A model generated the notes under the pieces. It was not told the DNA's origin, did no database searches, and saw only the letters and a program-made list of their open reading frames with translations. Positions 1 to 11,987 of a stretch of 64,000 nucleotides of DNA are shown here, one piece after another. Position numbers and translations under genes: made by a program. Origin of the DNA: Lucifuga dentata (taxonomy: Eukaryota > Chordata > Actinopteri > Ophidiiformes > Bythitidae); contig VXCM01000767.1 in NCBI GenBank assembly GCA_014773175.1, positions 202,681 through 266,680 of the forward strand. Direction: 5' to 3'. The stretch's first letter is position 1; each line of letters begins with the position of its first letter.

Positions 1-116
1 GCAAACAGCATTTTGTGTAATTTTATGTTTTCTTTACCCAACTCTTATCCTTTTTCTTCTTCTCTCTCACTTCAAGCGTTCATCTTGTCTCACTTCTTGT
101 TTTTGGGTGTACGTAG

Positions 117-224
117 ATGCTGACCTTCCTGATGTTAGCCAGACTGGTGTCTCTATGTCCTGATGCTGTTCTTCAAAGACTCGACAGACTGGTGGAACCA
201 CTCAAAGCTACCTGCACCACCAAG
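117..224 (+). CDS. cand2: CAND-family protein, penultimate coding exon
   Basis: This exon codes for 36 residues near the C-terminus of cullin-associated NEDD8-dissociated protein (CAND), including the family block [24 protein letters not shown] proteins are long HEAT-repeat solenoids that bind unneddylated cullin-RBX1 and drive exchange of substrate receptors on cullin-RING ubiquitin ligases. The exon follows a TAG acceptor at 114-116 and ends AAG before a GTACCA donor, giving exactly 36 codons in phase 0. The rest of the gene lies left of the window. The frame continues into the exon at 478. The intron between them holds a single N at 238. CAND1 and CAND2 are nearly identical in this exon, so the paralogue is judged from the next one. 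Confidence 0.9.
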
Positions 225-477
225 GTACCACCTCCCCNCCCCCCTCCCCAATACACACACTTTCCTGCAGCTCAGTGTTTATCATACTTCCTTGGCAATG
301 TCCCTGGCAATTACTCAATGTATTATGTAATAAATAACTGAGTCGTCATTTCAGTACTGCAGCTAGTAATATTAGTGATTACTTCTTTTCCACTTAATTT
401 AGTCTAATTCGCTAAGCAGGAAGCACTCATGAGTTATTTCCAGATAATTTTTTATAATGAATGTAAATTTTCCACAG

Positions 478-708
478 GTGAAGGCCGGCTCTGTGAAGCA
501 GGAGTTTGAGAAGCAAGAAGAGCTGCGGCGCTCGGCGATGCGCGCTGTCGCCGCCCTGCTGGCCATACCTGAGGTGGAGAGGAGCCCCAGCATGGCCGAA
601 TTTGCCAACCAGATCAGAACCAATGCGGACATGGCGTCCATCTACCAGAGTGTCCAGGGAGGGGAGAGCGGCGGCCTAGCACCCACCGACAGCATGGACA
701 TAAGCTAG
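478..708 (+). CDS. cand2: CAND-family protein (CAND2-like), terminal coding exon and stop
   Basis: After the TTTCCACAG acceptor this exon reads 76 residues and ends at TAG 706-708. It contains the conserved VKQEFEKQ block and the helix [11 protein letters not shown], which belong to the last HEAT-like helices that cap the cullin in known CAND structures. The tail is acidic and polar and ends DSMDIS. From memory of the family, KAGSVKQ, IPEV and the APTDSM ending resemble CAND2 (TIP120B, muscle-enriched) more than CAND1, whose tail ends near ESMDTS. The CAND identity is secure; the paralogue call is about 60% sure. The window holds the last 112 residues of a protein that is normally about 1,230 residues long. 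Confidence 0.88.
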   Translation: MKAGSVKQEFEKQEELRRSAMRAVAALLAIPEVERSPSMAEFANQIRTNADMASIYQSVQGGESGGLAPTDSMDIS

Positions 709-1480
709 ACTTACATAGATGATGGAAGAGATGTTTTTGTTATTATATATTTATAGACAAGATTTCGGAAAAGTAGGTAAAAGTTTTTCATTAAGTTTGT
801 AATAACATCACAGCTATAATTTGAGATATTTTACAGCAGATAAACTGTACCTGTAGAAGGCAGTTGAGAATTTCAGGTCCTTAAACTCATTAGAATATTT
901 AGGGTGTGAGTTTACTTCCCAGCAAAGACTGACAATAATGATGCCTTTAATGATGATGGTGATGACGACGATGAGGATTATTTAAGCCAACTTTAGTGGC
1001 TCTTGCATTTGCCTCTTTTGACCTACCAAATATTTATTTTATTAATGCAGTTCGTGATGCAACCTGTGAACTTCAGTGTGGGACTTTCTGCTCCTCTAGT
1101 GTGTCACGTAGGAAGCTGTAACCTAAATACTGTAGCACTAGTGCAAAATTATTATATGGTCAAATCCACTGCTTTTGCATTCCACTGCAAAAACATCATT
1201 AATCAGAAGCATCGCGGGCATTTTGAAGGAAAAGTGGGCAGTGAAGCATAAGCACTTAGCAGGACAGGATATCACAAGTAATGATAACAGACATGTCAGA
1301 TTTGGTAACGTGCAAACAACACATTGACGTCTGGGACATTATAAGACTTCAGCTTTTTAGTTGTTGTGTTGAAACGTTTTCAAGCTACTTTTTCCTCTCT
1401 TGCTGATTTCAAAACCAATGTACCTGCATCAGAAATGTGCCTTTTTCTGTGTTTTAGAAATAAACATTCACAAAGCCTGT
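709..1480 (+). other. 3' UTR of the CAND gene
   Basis: AT-rich non-coding sequence from the stop codon to just past the poly(A) signal at 1459. It includes a GATGAT/GACGAC run near 940-975. No other gene is seen here. Confidence 0.65.
1459..1464 (+). promoter_or_regulatory. Polyadenylation signal AATAAA of the CAND gene
   Basis: A canonical AATAAA lies about 750 bp after the stop codon, followed by GT-rich sequence around 1472-1485. It is the first perfect signal downstream of the stop on this strand, so it is the likely transcript end. Confidence 0.6.
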
Positions 1481-2201
1481 AGTATTTACTGCATTTTTAA
1501 TATCTCAACAAAAAGCAGAATTGTCAAAGCATATAGATGAAAAAAGAAAAATGGTACAAACTACTGTATGACAATGGTAAATACAATACACTGAGTATAA
1601 AAAAGTATCATGTTTTTAAAAAAGCATGTAATGATGAAATGGTAGAATAAAATACACATCTTGACAGGATAAATCACAAATATTTATAGTATATCTTAAT
1701 ATCTTAAATTGGTGAAGCCTTCTTGGAAATCAGGCAAAAACTCATTATGGCAAGACTAACAGCAGTAAAAGTGGAAATTGATCAACTTGGTTATAATTTC
1801 TAAGTTAAACATGATTTGAAGTTACAGCACAGCTGTAAAGTTTTTGCTGGGTTCTTAGTGGAGATCTAACAGATGTTTTGCACATTTATGAATCTCCATG
1901 TTAAGTACTGAAATAACATTGTGATAGCAATCTTTGCTCTTTGGTTATTTGAAAAGTGAACATTTTTGGGAGCCTAAAGTCAAAACAACCCACCAAGTAA
2001 TTGTTGAACTATTGGTACAACGCTAATGTCACCTTGGATAAAATGATCTGTCAAATAATGTAAGTGTAAATCAACTAACTGTTCAACCTCGGATCTATTA
2101 TTAATTTAACCATAACCATAAGCTCAGCCATATTAAATCTGTTTGAAAATTTTCCTTTTTGTGTGAACTCAAAGGACAATGAAGTATTTTCATTGAAGTA
2201 T

Positions 2202-2234
2202 TTTCACTTAATTATGACCCATAATTAAGTGAAA
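2202..2234. repeat. Perfect palindrome, 15-bp arms, 3-nt spacer
   Basis: Positions 2202-2216 are the exact reverse complement of 2220-2234, with ACC between. A 14-bp tandem duplication (TGAAGTATTTTCA) lies immediately upstream. Confidence 0.9.
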
Positions 2235-2266
2235 GCTGCATCCAGCCTTTAAGCCTTTAAGATGCA

Positions 2267-2307
2267 GTCCAGCTGCATCTTCAAACTGTTTGAAGATGCA
2301 GCTGGAC
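2267..2307. repeat. Perfect palindrome, 20-bp arms, 1-nt spacer
   Basis: Positions 2267-2286 (GTCCAGCTGCATCTTCAAAC) are exactly reverse complementary to 2288-2307, with one T between them. A loop this small does not resemble a microRNA precursor. Confidence 0.92.
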
Positions 2308-2747
2308 ATGAAGGGATATTACCAATCTGATCGACCAGACCAGCTTCCCATACACATTCCTATTACCTCCATAATCAGGTACATGATCAGGTGGAAATCG
2401 GATTACAGAATCAGAAATTGCGAACCTCTACGGTATCAAATCATTGCTAACTGTGTTTTCTTCCACTTGTTGCAACAGAGCCACAATCTCATCATTTATT
2501 CTCTCCTGACAGGACATAACTGTCACCTGCAAATGCGCGTTCAGAACAAAACATGCCTTTAGCTCCGCCCCCATGTTGTGATTGGACTGTATTTTCTTTT
2601 TCATTCTGGCTCTAATAACGCAGGTGCTTCAGAAAAAGAAATGACAGGGCTTTGTATTTAATTTTGACATGTCTATGCTGCCCCCTGCTGGACAACAGTG
2701 AAATGAAAAAAACCTGATCTTTTCTTTTCATCATATTGTGATTTGAT

Positions 2748-2798
2748 TGTAATGTGGCATGAAAAATTCATGTCATGAATTTTTCATGCCACATTACA
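2748..2798. repeat. Perfect palindrome, 25-bp arms, 1-nt spacer
   Basis: Positions 2748-2772 are the exact reverse complement of 2774-2798 around a single T. There are no mismatches, which suggests a recent event or an assembly artefact. Confidence 0.92.
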
Positions 2799-3038
2799 TG
2801 ACAACATGTATTGTATTTCACAAATATGTATTATATTTCACTGTATTTTTTTTAATTTTAATTGTATCCATTATAATCTTCCATATATGAGTGGAGACAC
2901 TGTCACCAGAATCTTTAGTGACCCAAACAAATCAGATGTGGTGAATCCTGTGTATCACAAGATTTAAGTCTGACAAGACTCAACATCAGATTTTTTTTGT
3001 AACTTTTTTTTTCAAGCCTGAGCTGGATTTGAATGTGA

Positions 3039-3040
<2 letters not shown>

Positions 3041-3104
<64 letters not shown>

Positions 3105-3127
3105 NAATAATAATAATAATAATAATA

Positions 3128-3169
<42 letters not shown>
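3041..3169. repeat. Palindromic AAT/ATT microsatellite with an assembly N
   Basis: An AAT run flips to an ATT run, is interrupted by N at 3105, then AAT flips to ATT again. The second AAT-to-ATT block is probably the same locus entered twice on either side of an unclosed gap. Confidence 0.85.
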
Positions 3170-3246
3170 AAAATACAATTTCAATGAATAAAGTGAAATC
3201 TTAGCCATAAAAAAACAAAAGCCACTCTGGTGAGTGTTAGCTTTCC

Positions 3247-3528
3247 TCAGAGCTGCTGATTCTTCTCTACAGTGGACCAGAGCGGCTCCACAGAAGAGCT
3301 CTGAGCCTTGTTTTGGATGTTCACAGTAACATATTCACAGGCTGAAGGATGCATTTTCACTGCTTGGTCATCAGGTTTGTTGAGGTTTTTTTGAACACTG
3401 ATTGTGGAGTAATGCAGAAAGGCAGAGGGATTTGTGGGAAAGTTGGCAGTGACATAAATGGAGTTTGGGGCGGTTTCTGAGTTTGGCTGTTTGGAGTGCT
3501 CTTGAATCTCCTCATAGACATAACAGTC
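3247..3528 (-). CDS. Receptor exon 8: tyrosine signalling tail and stop
   Basis: Begins after CCGGTAG and runs 93 residues to TGA at 3247-3249. Tyrosines lie in DCYVYEEI (397, 399), NSIYVTA (419), LHYSTI (434) and CEYVTV (460). LHYSTI fits the ITIM pattern [I/V/L/S]xYxx[I/V/L], the docking site for SHP-1/SHP-2. CEYVTV misses only the -2 residue. YEEI is the classical optimal Src-family SH2 ligand. This ORF was missed by simple ATG-based scanning because the exon has no start codon. Confidence 0.87.
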   Translation of the reverse strand, partial: DCYVYEEIQEHSKQPNSETAPNSIYVTANFPTNPSAFLHYSTISVQKNLNKPDDQAVKMHPSACEYVTVNIQNKAQSSSVEPLWSTVEKNQQL

Positions 3529-6500
3529 CTACCGGAGGAAAAAAAAAAAAATTAAAAATAGATCACTTATACCCAAACTCCAACCAATAAAAACATTGCA
3601 AATATTTACATGATCCCTTCCTCTACCCCTGCTGACAAATAAAAATGCATTTTTCTCCTTTAATGAGACACTGGTTTACAGTTTAGAATGATCCTTTGTT
3701 ACATTAATCTTCGCCCTGTTGCAGCAGTAATGCATCAAGTTAAGGCAGTAAAGGGCCTCTAGCTGTCTGAAGTCATGGCTAATCAGGAACATGACTCAAT
3801 TCTAAAAATGTCCACACTTGATTCTAGAAAGTTCTTATTTTAAAAATGATTTTAAAAACGGTTAAAAACACAAACAACATATACTGTACCTCTTTACTGT
3901 TCTGCGCTTCTCCGTTTCTTCTGTTTTTTGTGGACACAAATCCTGCCAGCAAAATAGAAGAACATGTGAAAAGGGTGAAGAAGTGAAGGGAAAAATATAA
4001 AAAGAAACAGGAAGAAGAGGAAATGGAACAGATTTTACTTCGTCATTCTACATTAGTAATGAGCAAAACTTCTCAGAAATGCAGAAATGACAAATGTTAT
4101 TGTTAAACTGTGTGTTTACTTTTTTTTTTTTTTTTNTTTTTTTTTTTTTTTTTAGAGTAAAGAAACTTAAACCAAAGAAACAAAGGAACACAACCTGCTG
4201 CACTGATTTCTGTATTCTCTGCATTTATTTATCAGGCAATGCACATGAATCAGCATTAGAGGCATATCAAGTTTACGTGTTTCAATTTGCAATTAGGAGT
4301 ATATTTTGAAACTTCACAATGTTGTAATGTGCAAAAAAACCTGTTAATCCACTTCAACTGTCTTTATTGTAGCACCACTGTGCACTGCACACTGAGTGAA
4401 AACAGGCCTCTCTTTAAGGTCCTTGAAAGCCCTGCTTGTGTTCTGATTGGCTGAGCTGGCACGTGTGTGTGTGTGTGTGTGTGTGTNTGTGTGTGTGTGT
4501 GTGGGTGGGCGATCAGGGTAAATTAAAGGACCATACCAGCCATTTTGCATGTTTGAGCCTAATATATTCAATTTTCACACACATTTCCTTTGGGAAATGA
4601 CAATTACTTCCTAAAGCATACTACTGGAACAATGAATTAAAATTTTTTTTTTCCTACCTTCCATACCACCATTGGTTTCAGTTCATTCTGGTACGCTATT
4701 AAGATCAACTTGTTGATACTTGAAATGTTCTTGGGATAGGTAATCCATCATTGTGAGCAACATGTATATTCAGGTTTTTCAAAGTTTTGTAATTTTAGTG
4801 TTGAAGTGCAATAAAAACTATGGAGTGGAGTGAATGTATGCCTCCACCGGGGAATATAGTCCCCCAAAAAAGACCTGTGTTTATCGAAAAATCAAAATGA
4901 CCACGACTTCATAAGGCTGCGTAACTATTATCAGGTGAAACATTGATTTTTAAGGTGGGTGTATCGCTTGAATATTTGATTTTGAAACATTAAGAGATGT
5001 TGCAAAATATCAGGAAAGCTGAAATACAGTTTTATCCTTAGGGAAATGATTGTCAGTAATGTAACATGTATGAAAATTGAATACATTAGGCTCAAACATG
5101 CAAAATGGGTGGTATTGTCCTTTAAAGTGTCTTACATGTTGACACCAACATGTTACAGAAGAAAAGGACCAATCAAAAGCAAAGATTTCAGGGCAGTTCA
5201 GGATCTATGGGTTTGGCTTACTGATGCATTTCTGAAGGCGTCTACCTCTAATTTTGTAACTTTGACAATCTTCAACACATATATTCAACTATATTATACA
5301 ATAAAAAAGAGGGAAAGTAACAGAAAGCAGAATGTATCCCGTTTAAAATGTAAAAGTGCCACAGTTAGCCAAGAATGGCTTTTTTTTTTTATCCCTTTCA
5401 TCCCTCCTTTCACTCCCTTCCCAAAATGGAACTAAATGAAAAGAGAATCTGACATATATTTTATCCTTTGATCTTTTATCCTATTATATTAAATACAATA
5501 GAGTTTACTTAGCACATTTAAAATTATAAATTTAGAAAAGAGACAGAAAGTATAATAAAACAGGAATAGAATACAATGATACAACTTGGTATTGAGACAT
5601 TACCCAGTTCACAAGAAGGAACAGGAAGTGAACGTGACTTTGGGCATGTGTGGGTGTGTATTTTATGCTGTGGAAATGACTGATGAATGTTCTTACGTTT
5701 GTAGGCAAGGACCAAAATAAGCAAAACTAGCAGCAGCACAGCCGTGCAGCCGGCCACGATGGTGAATACCCGAGGTCCATCTGCAACATAATAACATGAT
5801 GTCATTATTTGTTATGATGCTACTTAATTCAAGTCAACTTTATTTGTATATCCCAATATCACATTCAAAGGGCTTCACAGGCCCACACTTCAACAGTTCC
5901 TGACCCAGCTAAACTCTCTAAGAATATGAGGAAAAACTTCCCAAAAACCTTATTATGTCAGGAAATGAAAAAAAAAAGAAGAAACTTCAGGAGAGGCAAT
6001 TCAATGTGAGAGATTCAAACTCCTCAAATGATGCCGTAGGTGGGGAAGCAGACAAATTAGAAAGAGATAAATAATGAAACAATATAGATATAAATACAGC
6101 GACTGAGCCCTGATCCAGTAAGATCTCAAGTCCACAAAGATGTAGTCAAAGTGGAATGATATAGTCGATGAAGTGATCCCGTGTGGAGAGCATGAAGGCC
6201 AGCAATGAGTCAAACGTCTACAAGTGGGTCATTATTTAAAGCACCGTTAACGTACATATGAAACTTTTACATGAAAAACCCCTGTGTTATGGAATTTTAA
6301 ATTAATGAAGGATAACCCAAAGAAACAGAATCACAAACTATTTTTCAGGCATATTAGAGAGCTGTTCCTCCTCCTCCTCCTCCTCCTCCTCCTCCTCCTG
6401 TTTGGCTGCACTCAGTTTAGATTATCAGACATGACTTCTTACCAGGTCCCTCATTAGAAGGCGTAACTGGAGAAACTGTAGATGTCAGATGTGATGATGA

Positions 6501-9500
6501 TGACGATGCTGATGATGCGATTACAGGGGGTGCAGTAACATTGAAAGGAAACAGCACATGTTAAGTCATGCAGCAGTAATGTGTAGTGATATGCAAAGTA
6601 ATACTGAAATATTCTTTTTCATGGTTTCTTTAAGGTATTTTTGCCTTTTGATGAACGTACAAAATCATTTAAAGCAAGAGTGTAATAGTTAAAGTTGGTC
6701 TACAGTTTAACTTATAGTTCAGGTACTTAGTAGAAGAAACAAAAACACACAAAAAAGTGTTATATTATATCATCAAATAGATCAGCTTCCCCTCCACAGT
6801 GTGTTGGGTTATACAGCAACACACACGTGTGCACACAAACACATCATAATGTCACCTCAAAGTGGTTGCCAAACTGCCTGTTACATCTGTGGTTTTGTAC
6901 ATTTGAGGTCATAAAATACAAATATTTTATATTTCATATAACCATCGGTCATTTTCCGAACGTACAGCGGCATATCATATGTTTTTGAAATTAAATTCCT
7001 ATTTTCAGGGAGAAAACTCAAATCTCTGTAGCACAAAATATCACAAATCTGCAATTCTCAACCATTCATGACCTTATCCGCCTGTATTCCCTGTTCTGTT
7101 GTTAATCCTCTGATTTTTTTCTGACATCCTCATCTGCTCCCCATTTGTAATCACATTGTCTACACCTCCCCATTCCTTTTTCCTAGTTGTTACACAACTT
7201 GTTATCAGTTTTATTTTTGAGTGTATATTCAAACACAGTGGCGGGAATCAACAATAAGGATAAATCTGTGATGGTGAGTATGTCTGAAAATGAGGTCAGA
7301 CACACGTACAGCTCATTAGATTCAGGATATATTGACAGACTTGACCTGAATCTACTCCTGCATTGTCGTATCCGTGTGCTTTGGTCATTGTCGTGATGGA
7401 AGATGGAGAGTCACCTCAGCCTGAAGACCTGAATGTGCTTGAGGAGGTTCATTTTTCCCTTAATCATGAAAAACTTTCAAGCTGCTGCTGAAAAAAACAT
7501 TCCGTAGCATGATGCCGCTTCAGTGTGGGACGGTTTCCACCAGATTTAATGCTTAGCATTCAGGCCAAAGAGTTCAGTCTTGGTTTCATCAAACTATAGA
7601 ATCTTGTTTCTCATGACCTGTAGGACTTTTAAGAGCCTTTTGAGGAACTGCTGGCAGGTTCATCCATCGCCACAGAGGACCTTTGGAGTTTTCCAAGTGA
7701 TTATCAGATATTTGGTCACGTCTCTGAGGGTAGTAATTCTTTTTAATTTGCTTTATTTAGCTGAGGTGCTCTAGCAAGAATCACTGGTGGCACCAAATGT
7801 GGTACCATTGGTGGTACCACATTTCCTGCATTTAAAGGACCATACTGGCTATTTTGCATGTTTGAGCCTCATATGTTATTCAATTTTCATACACATAACT
7901 TTACTGACAATCATTTCCCAAAGCATACTATTGGAACAGTGAATTAAAAATTTTTTTTTTTTTACTACTTTCCAGGCTGCCATTGGTTTCAGTTCATTCT
8001 GGTACGCTATAAAAACCAACTTGTTGATACTTGAAACATTCTTGGGATAAGAAATCCATTATCAAGAAGAAGACATGTATTCAGGTTTTTCTTCGAAGTT
8101 CATAATTTTAGCATTTAAGTGCAATAAAAAGTGCGGAGTGATCTGAAAATGCTTCCTAGTGGTGCATTCAAGTGCTGTAGTGAAGAACTGACAACAGGAA
8201 GTATTTTCAGATCAGTCCACACTTTTCATTGCGCTTAAACACTACAATTCTGCAACTTAAAACAAAACCTGAATACGTCTTGTTCATGATGATGGATTAC
8301 CTATCCCAAGAACGTTTCAAGTATCAAGAAGTTGATTTTAATAGCGTACCAGAATGAACTGAAACCAACTGATCTGGAAGGTAAGAACAAAATTTTTTAA
8401 TTCACTGTTCCAGTAGTAAGCTTTGGAAAATGACTGTCAATAACAGTTACGTCTATGAAAATTGAATATATTAGCATCAAACATGCAGAATGACCGGTAT
8501 GGTCCTTTAAGAATGATGGCGACCACTGTGCTCGTTAAAGCAGAAATTACAGATCGGTGTCTTGAAAGAAGCCCATCAGAATAATTTGACATCCTGATTT
8601 GGTTTTTCTTCTTATATGCATGTCAGCTCTAGATCTTAGACATGTCTTTCCAAATCATGTCTGAGTTTACCAAAGGTGGAGTTTAATCAAGTTTTTAAAA
8701 AAAATCTCGAGGATGATCAGAAACATGATGGAACCTGAGCTCAATCTCTATTGTCATAGCAACAAAACTGTCTACTTAAACAAATGTGATATTTCTGTTT
8801 TTTTTAAATTTTGTAGCATTTGCGGGAGTGTGTTTGGATGATAAGGAACCAAATGAATTTATTTCATTTTAGAATAGTAACATATCAAACTGAGGAAAAA
8901 AGTGAATCTGAATATTGCACTGCATTTATACAATTTATGACTAAAAATGTGAACTAAAAAAAATCCACATCTGTTAATCTGTTGCAATCTGAAGGGTCAG
9001 ATTACATCCACAAGATAAAAATAATGTGAACACTCACCTACATTCATCTGGAACATGTGGTAGAATGTCCTGGTGCGGCTTGGGTCTGTGTTTTCAGCAC
9101 CACACCAGTAAGTCCCCGTGTCATTTATTGTTACGTTTCTCACTGTTATAGTAATATTTTCGTTCTTTCGATCATCTTTCATATGAAACTTCTCAGCCTT
9201 CTTCTTGTTCTCTGTATTAGCTAGAGGTTCACATAGGGACGGATCGTCTCCCTTGCAGATGAACTTCTTAATTGGACCATTGTTATATGTACACCAGTAT
9301 GAAAAATTCTGTCCAGCAGGTGGAGACTTTGTGAATCTGCGAATACCTGTAGATCCAGTACACAGATTAAAAAAGTAAATGCTAGAAAATTAAATTTTGT
9401 GGAATAACATGAAAAGACATGGAGCTCAGGTGCAAAATAATAATCATGACCGGTCAGATATGACTTAAACCACTTGAAAACCGACCCTGAGAGGCCAACA

Positions 9501-11223
9501 CAGTTTTCCATTAAGTCAAGCAAAATATTATGGTCGATTGTATTAAAAGCACCTCTGGATAGTCTTCCTGTGCTAACCTAGGCCATTTAAGATCTTTAGA
9601 TACATAGAGAAATAGACTTAAAGGGATTAACTAAATTATTATGCTGAATAATGGTCATCAATGATGGTCTTAATTTTCGGTGTAATGATTGTTGGTGACT
9701 TCAGTCTAAAAATACCACTTATTCTACCTGCATTTAACAGCATAATTTAATTGGATCAAACCTCAAAAGGTGTGGTTTGATTTGATTTGATTTGATTTAC
9801 TTCGAACGTGCTGTAAATATGCAAAACAAATACACACAAAACACAACAAGAGTAACAAATAAGATGTAACATCAATATATAGCAAACTCTCAAAAACACA
9901 AATTCTCATGTNGAGTAACAAATAAGATGTAACATCAATATATAGCAAACTCTCAAAAACACAAATTCTCATGTCAACATAAATAAACATTAAGCAAAAA
10001 CGACATTTACATATATTACATGTTTGAAAAGGAGTAGGAAGAAGTATCTCACCTTTAACCAGCAGGTCGATTTTTTTGACTGCAGTACGGTAGCTTGTCT
10101 CCACTCCACACCAGTAAGTACCATTATGCTCTGAGGTCAAGTTACTGATGGTGACGTTGAAGCCATTTTCTGTGCTTGAGAGAGTGTAAGTCCCATTCTG
10201 CTCTGAGGAGTTTGATAAAATGTCTTCACAGGCTGAACGGCTCTCTTTGCAGAAAAAGTTCACACCGGCCTCAAACTCATCTCCAGGGTTTGTACATGTG
10301 ATGGTGGTTTTAGCTGTTTTATAGGCGATTTGAGTCAATGGTTTTTGACAGCCGTCTTTCTCTGTAAAAAACAAAACATAAACCACTGTAATATTGTGCC
10401 TGAATATGATGTTAATATATTTATACATTGTCTATTTTATGGCAAATTGATTTCAATTTCTGCTGTTTATAGGGGTTAGCTGGTGATTCTACTGAATGTG
10501 GAAACTATTTGTAAAATCGGGAAAAAATAAACATCTGGGGAACCACTGATAATTCATTCACTCTTCACAGTATTTGTAATTTTATATCACAATAACAACA
10601 TTACATGCATGAATTATGAATACATCTTTCAGGTACTTTTCAGGTACATTATATTGACAAATGTGAATACACATGGGCTCGCTCTGGGTGAAAACACATC
10701 TGCTCCAGTGGAGAATGTTGAAACTCAAACAAAGAATCTGTGCCTATTGTTGATTCCACATCAAGTTCCTCATCACTTTGCGCCGCTCATGTTATTCAGG
10801 TGAATGACATAAACTGCAAGTTTATTTAGCAAACAAATTCGCAACAGAGATAACAGACAACAGAGATTCTCATCTCAAATAAGGAGAAGAATCTGCAATG
10901 ATTTGTTCCAGAGCATTCACAATGGCCGCACTATGAAAAGGATCAAATGAGCAGGAAAAGTATCCGAGCATAAGGAATGGCCGAGAATGTAACATTGTCT
11001 ACATTCATTTCTCCACCTTCTCACATTCAAAGGTGTGTTTGTTTTGTGTAACAGGTACCTGATGATAATGTGTTTTAATTGGCCTATCGGGGAGAGATGG
11101 ACATGCAGGATAACATGCAGGAAGTTGCTTCTGGTGATGCAGCAGGTAGAAATGCCGTCAACAAACTCGCATCATGCAAATCTTGACCAATCTGCCTTTT
11201 ATACCAGTTATACCACCCACCCC

Positions 11224-11257
<34 letters not shown>

Positions 11258-11948
11258 TTTGCCAAGGAGGTTATGCTTTTTCCATGCTCTGTTAGTTTTT
11301 TAGTCCTGAACTCATTTTGATGATTTTTATTTTGATGATTTTTTAAATGATCCATTACATCAGGAGATGGGGGGCTTTTTTTTTTTTTTTTCCATATTTT
11401 TGTCAGTTTCTTGTAAAATAATACGCCATCTGAATTACAAAACAATCTGGGATATTTATTGCATGACAGACTACCAATAGGTGCAATTTGATCCAGATCA
11501 AAATGCATTGTTAGAAACTAAAGATCTGATTACAAATAAAGCAACTAAGTCCAATTATTCTCGTCATCTCTTTAGGGCAGTTTTAGATCATTAAAACATT
11601 TAAAACATTTTATTAGAAAAAGACAAATTGTTCAACCTTGGTGTAGGTATGAGCTCTAATGAGAGCCCTTCTTGTAAAAATAAAAGTTAAAAGCATGTTA
11701 GCGTGATTAGCATGATGGGTGTTCAGTAAACCAGGTGAGCATTGACAATGCATCATATCTATCTGTTAAAGTTTATATCCAACTGGTATATAATCAAAAA
11801 CATATTACATCTCTGAACACTCATTTAAGGCTTTACATCACTATGTTACATTTTATTCTTATACATCTTAGTAAAGTTTTCACTATCTACTCCTTTCCAT
11901 AAGAGAATACACCGATGAATAATTAATAATGTTGGAAAAAGGGCACTA

Positions 11949-11987
<39 letters not shown>

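Larger units (their letters stand above)
1481..3246. other. Intergenic region between the CAND gene and the receptor 3' end
   Basis: No coding signal. It holds three perfect palindromes (2202-2234, 2267-2307, 2748-2798) and an AAT/ATT microsatellite (3041-3169). The two genes converge here, so it also contains the 3' UTR of the minus-strand receptor. I did not find a clear poly(A) signal for that gene. Confidence 0.6.
6509..9037 (-). other. Receptor intron 4
   Basis: 2.5 kb holding a Tc1 transposase relic (7495-7740) and the fold-back MITE copy B (7832-8510). The remaining sequence shows no coding signal. Confidence 0.7.
9347..10052 (-). other. Receptor intron 3
   Basis: Contains a LINE reverse-transcriptase relic (9395-9560), a TTTGA repeat near 9779-9800 and a falsely duplicated 62-bp block around N 9912. 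Confidence 0.75.

Noticed and set aside
2267..2307. microRNA precursor
   Set aside because: The arms are perfect with a 1-nt loop and no flanking stem, unlike Dicer substrates.
9850..9974. Tandem duplications at N positions as real biology
   Set aside because: Every copy pair meets exactly at a single N and has nearly the same length, which fits unmerged contig overlaps.
11158..11508. Lys-rich and other open frames over poly-A/poly-T and microsatellites (for example 4094, 14463, 16367, 22460, 43910, 54007, 60696)
   Set aside because: They are translations of homopolymer, CA/GT or CT/GA arrays with no splice or family support.
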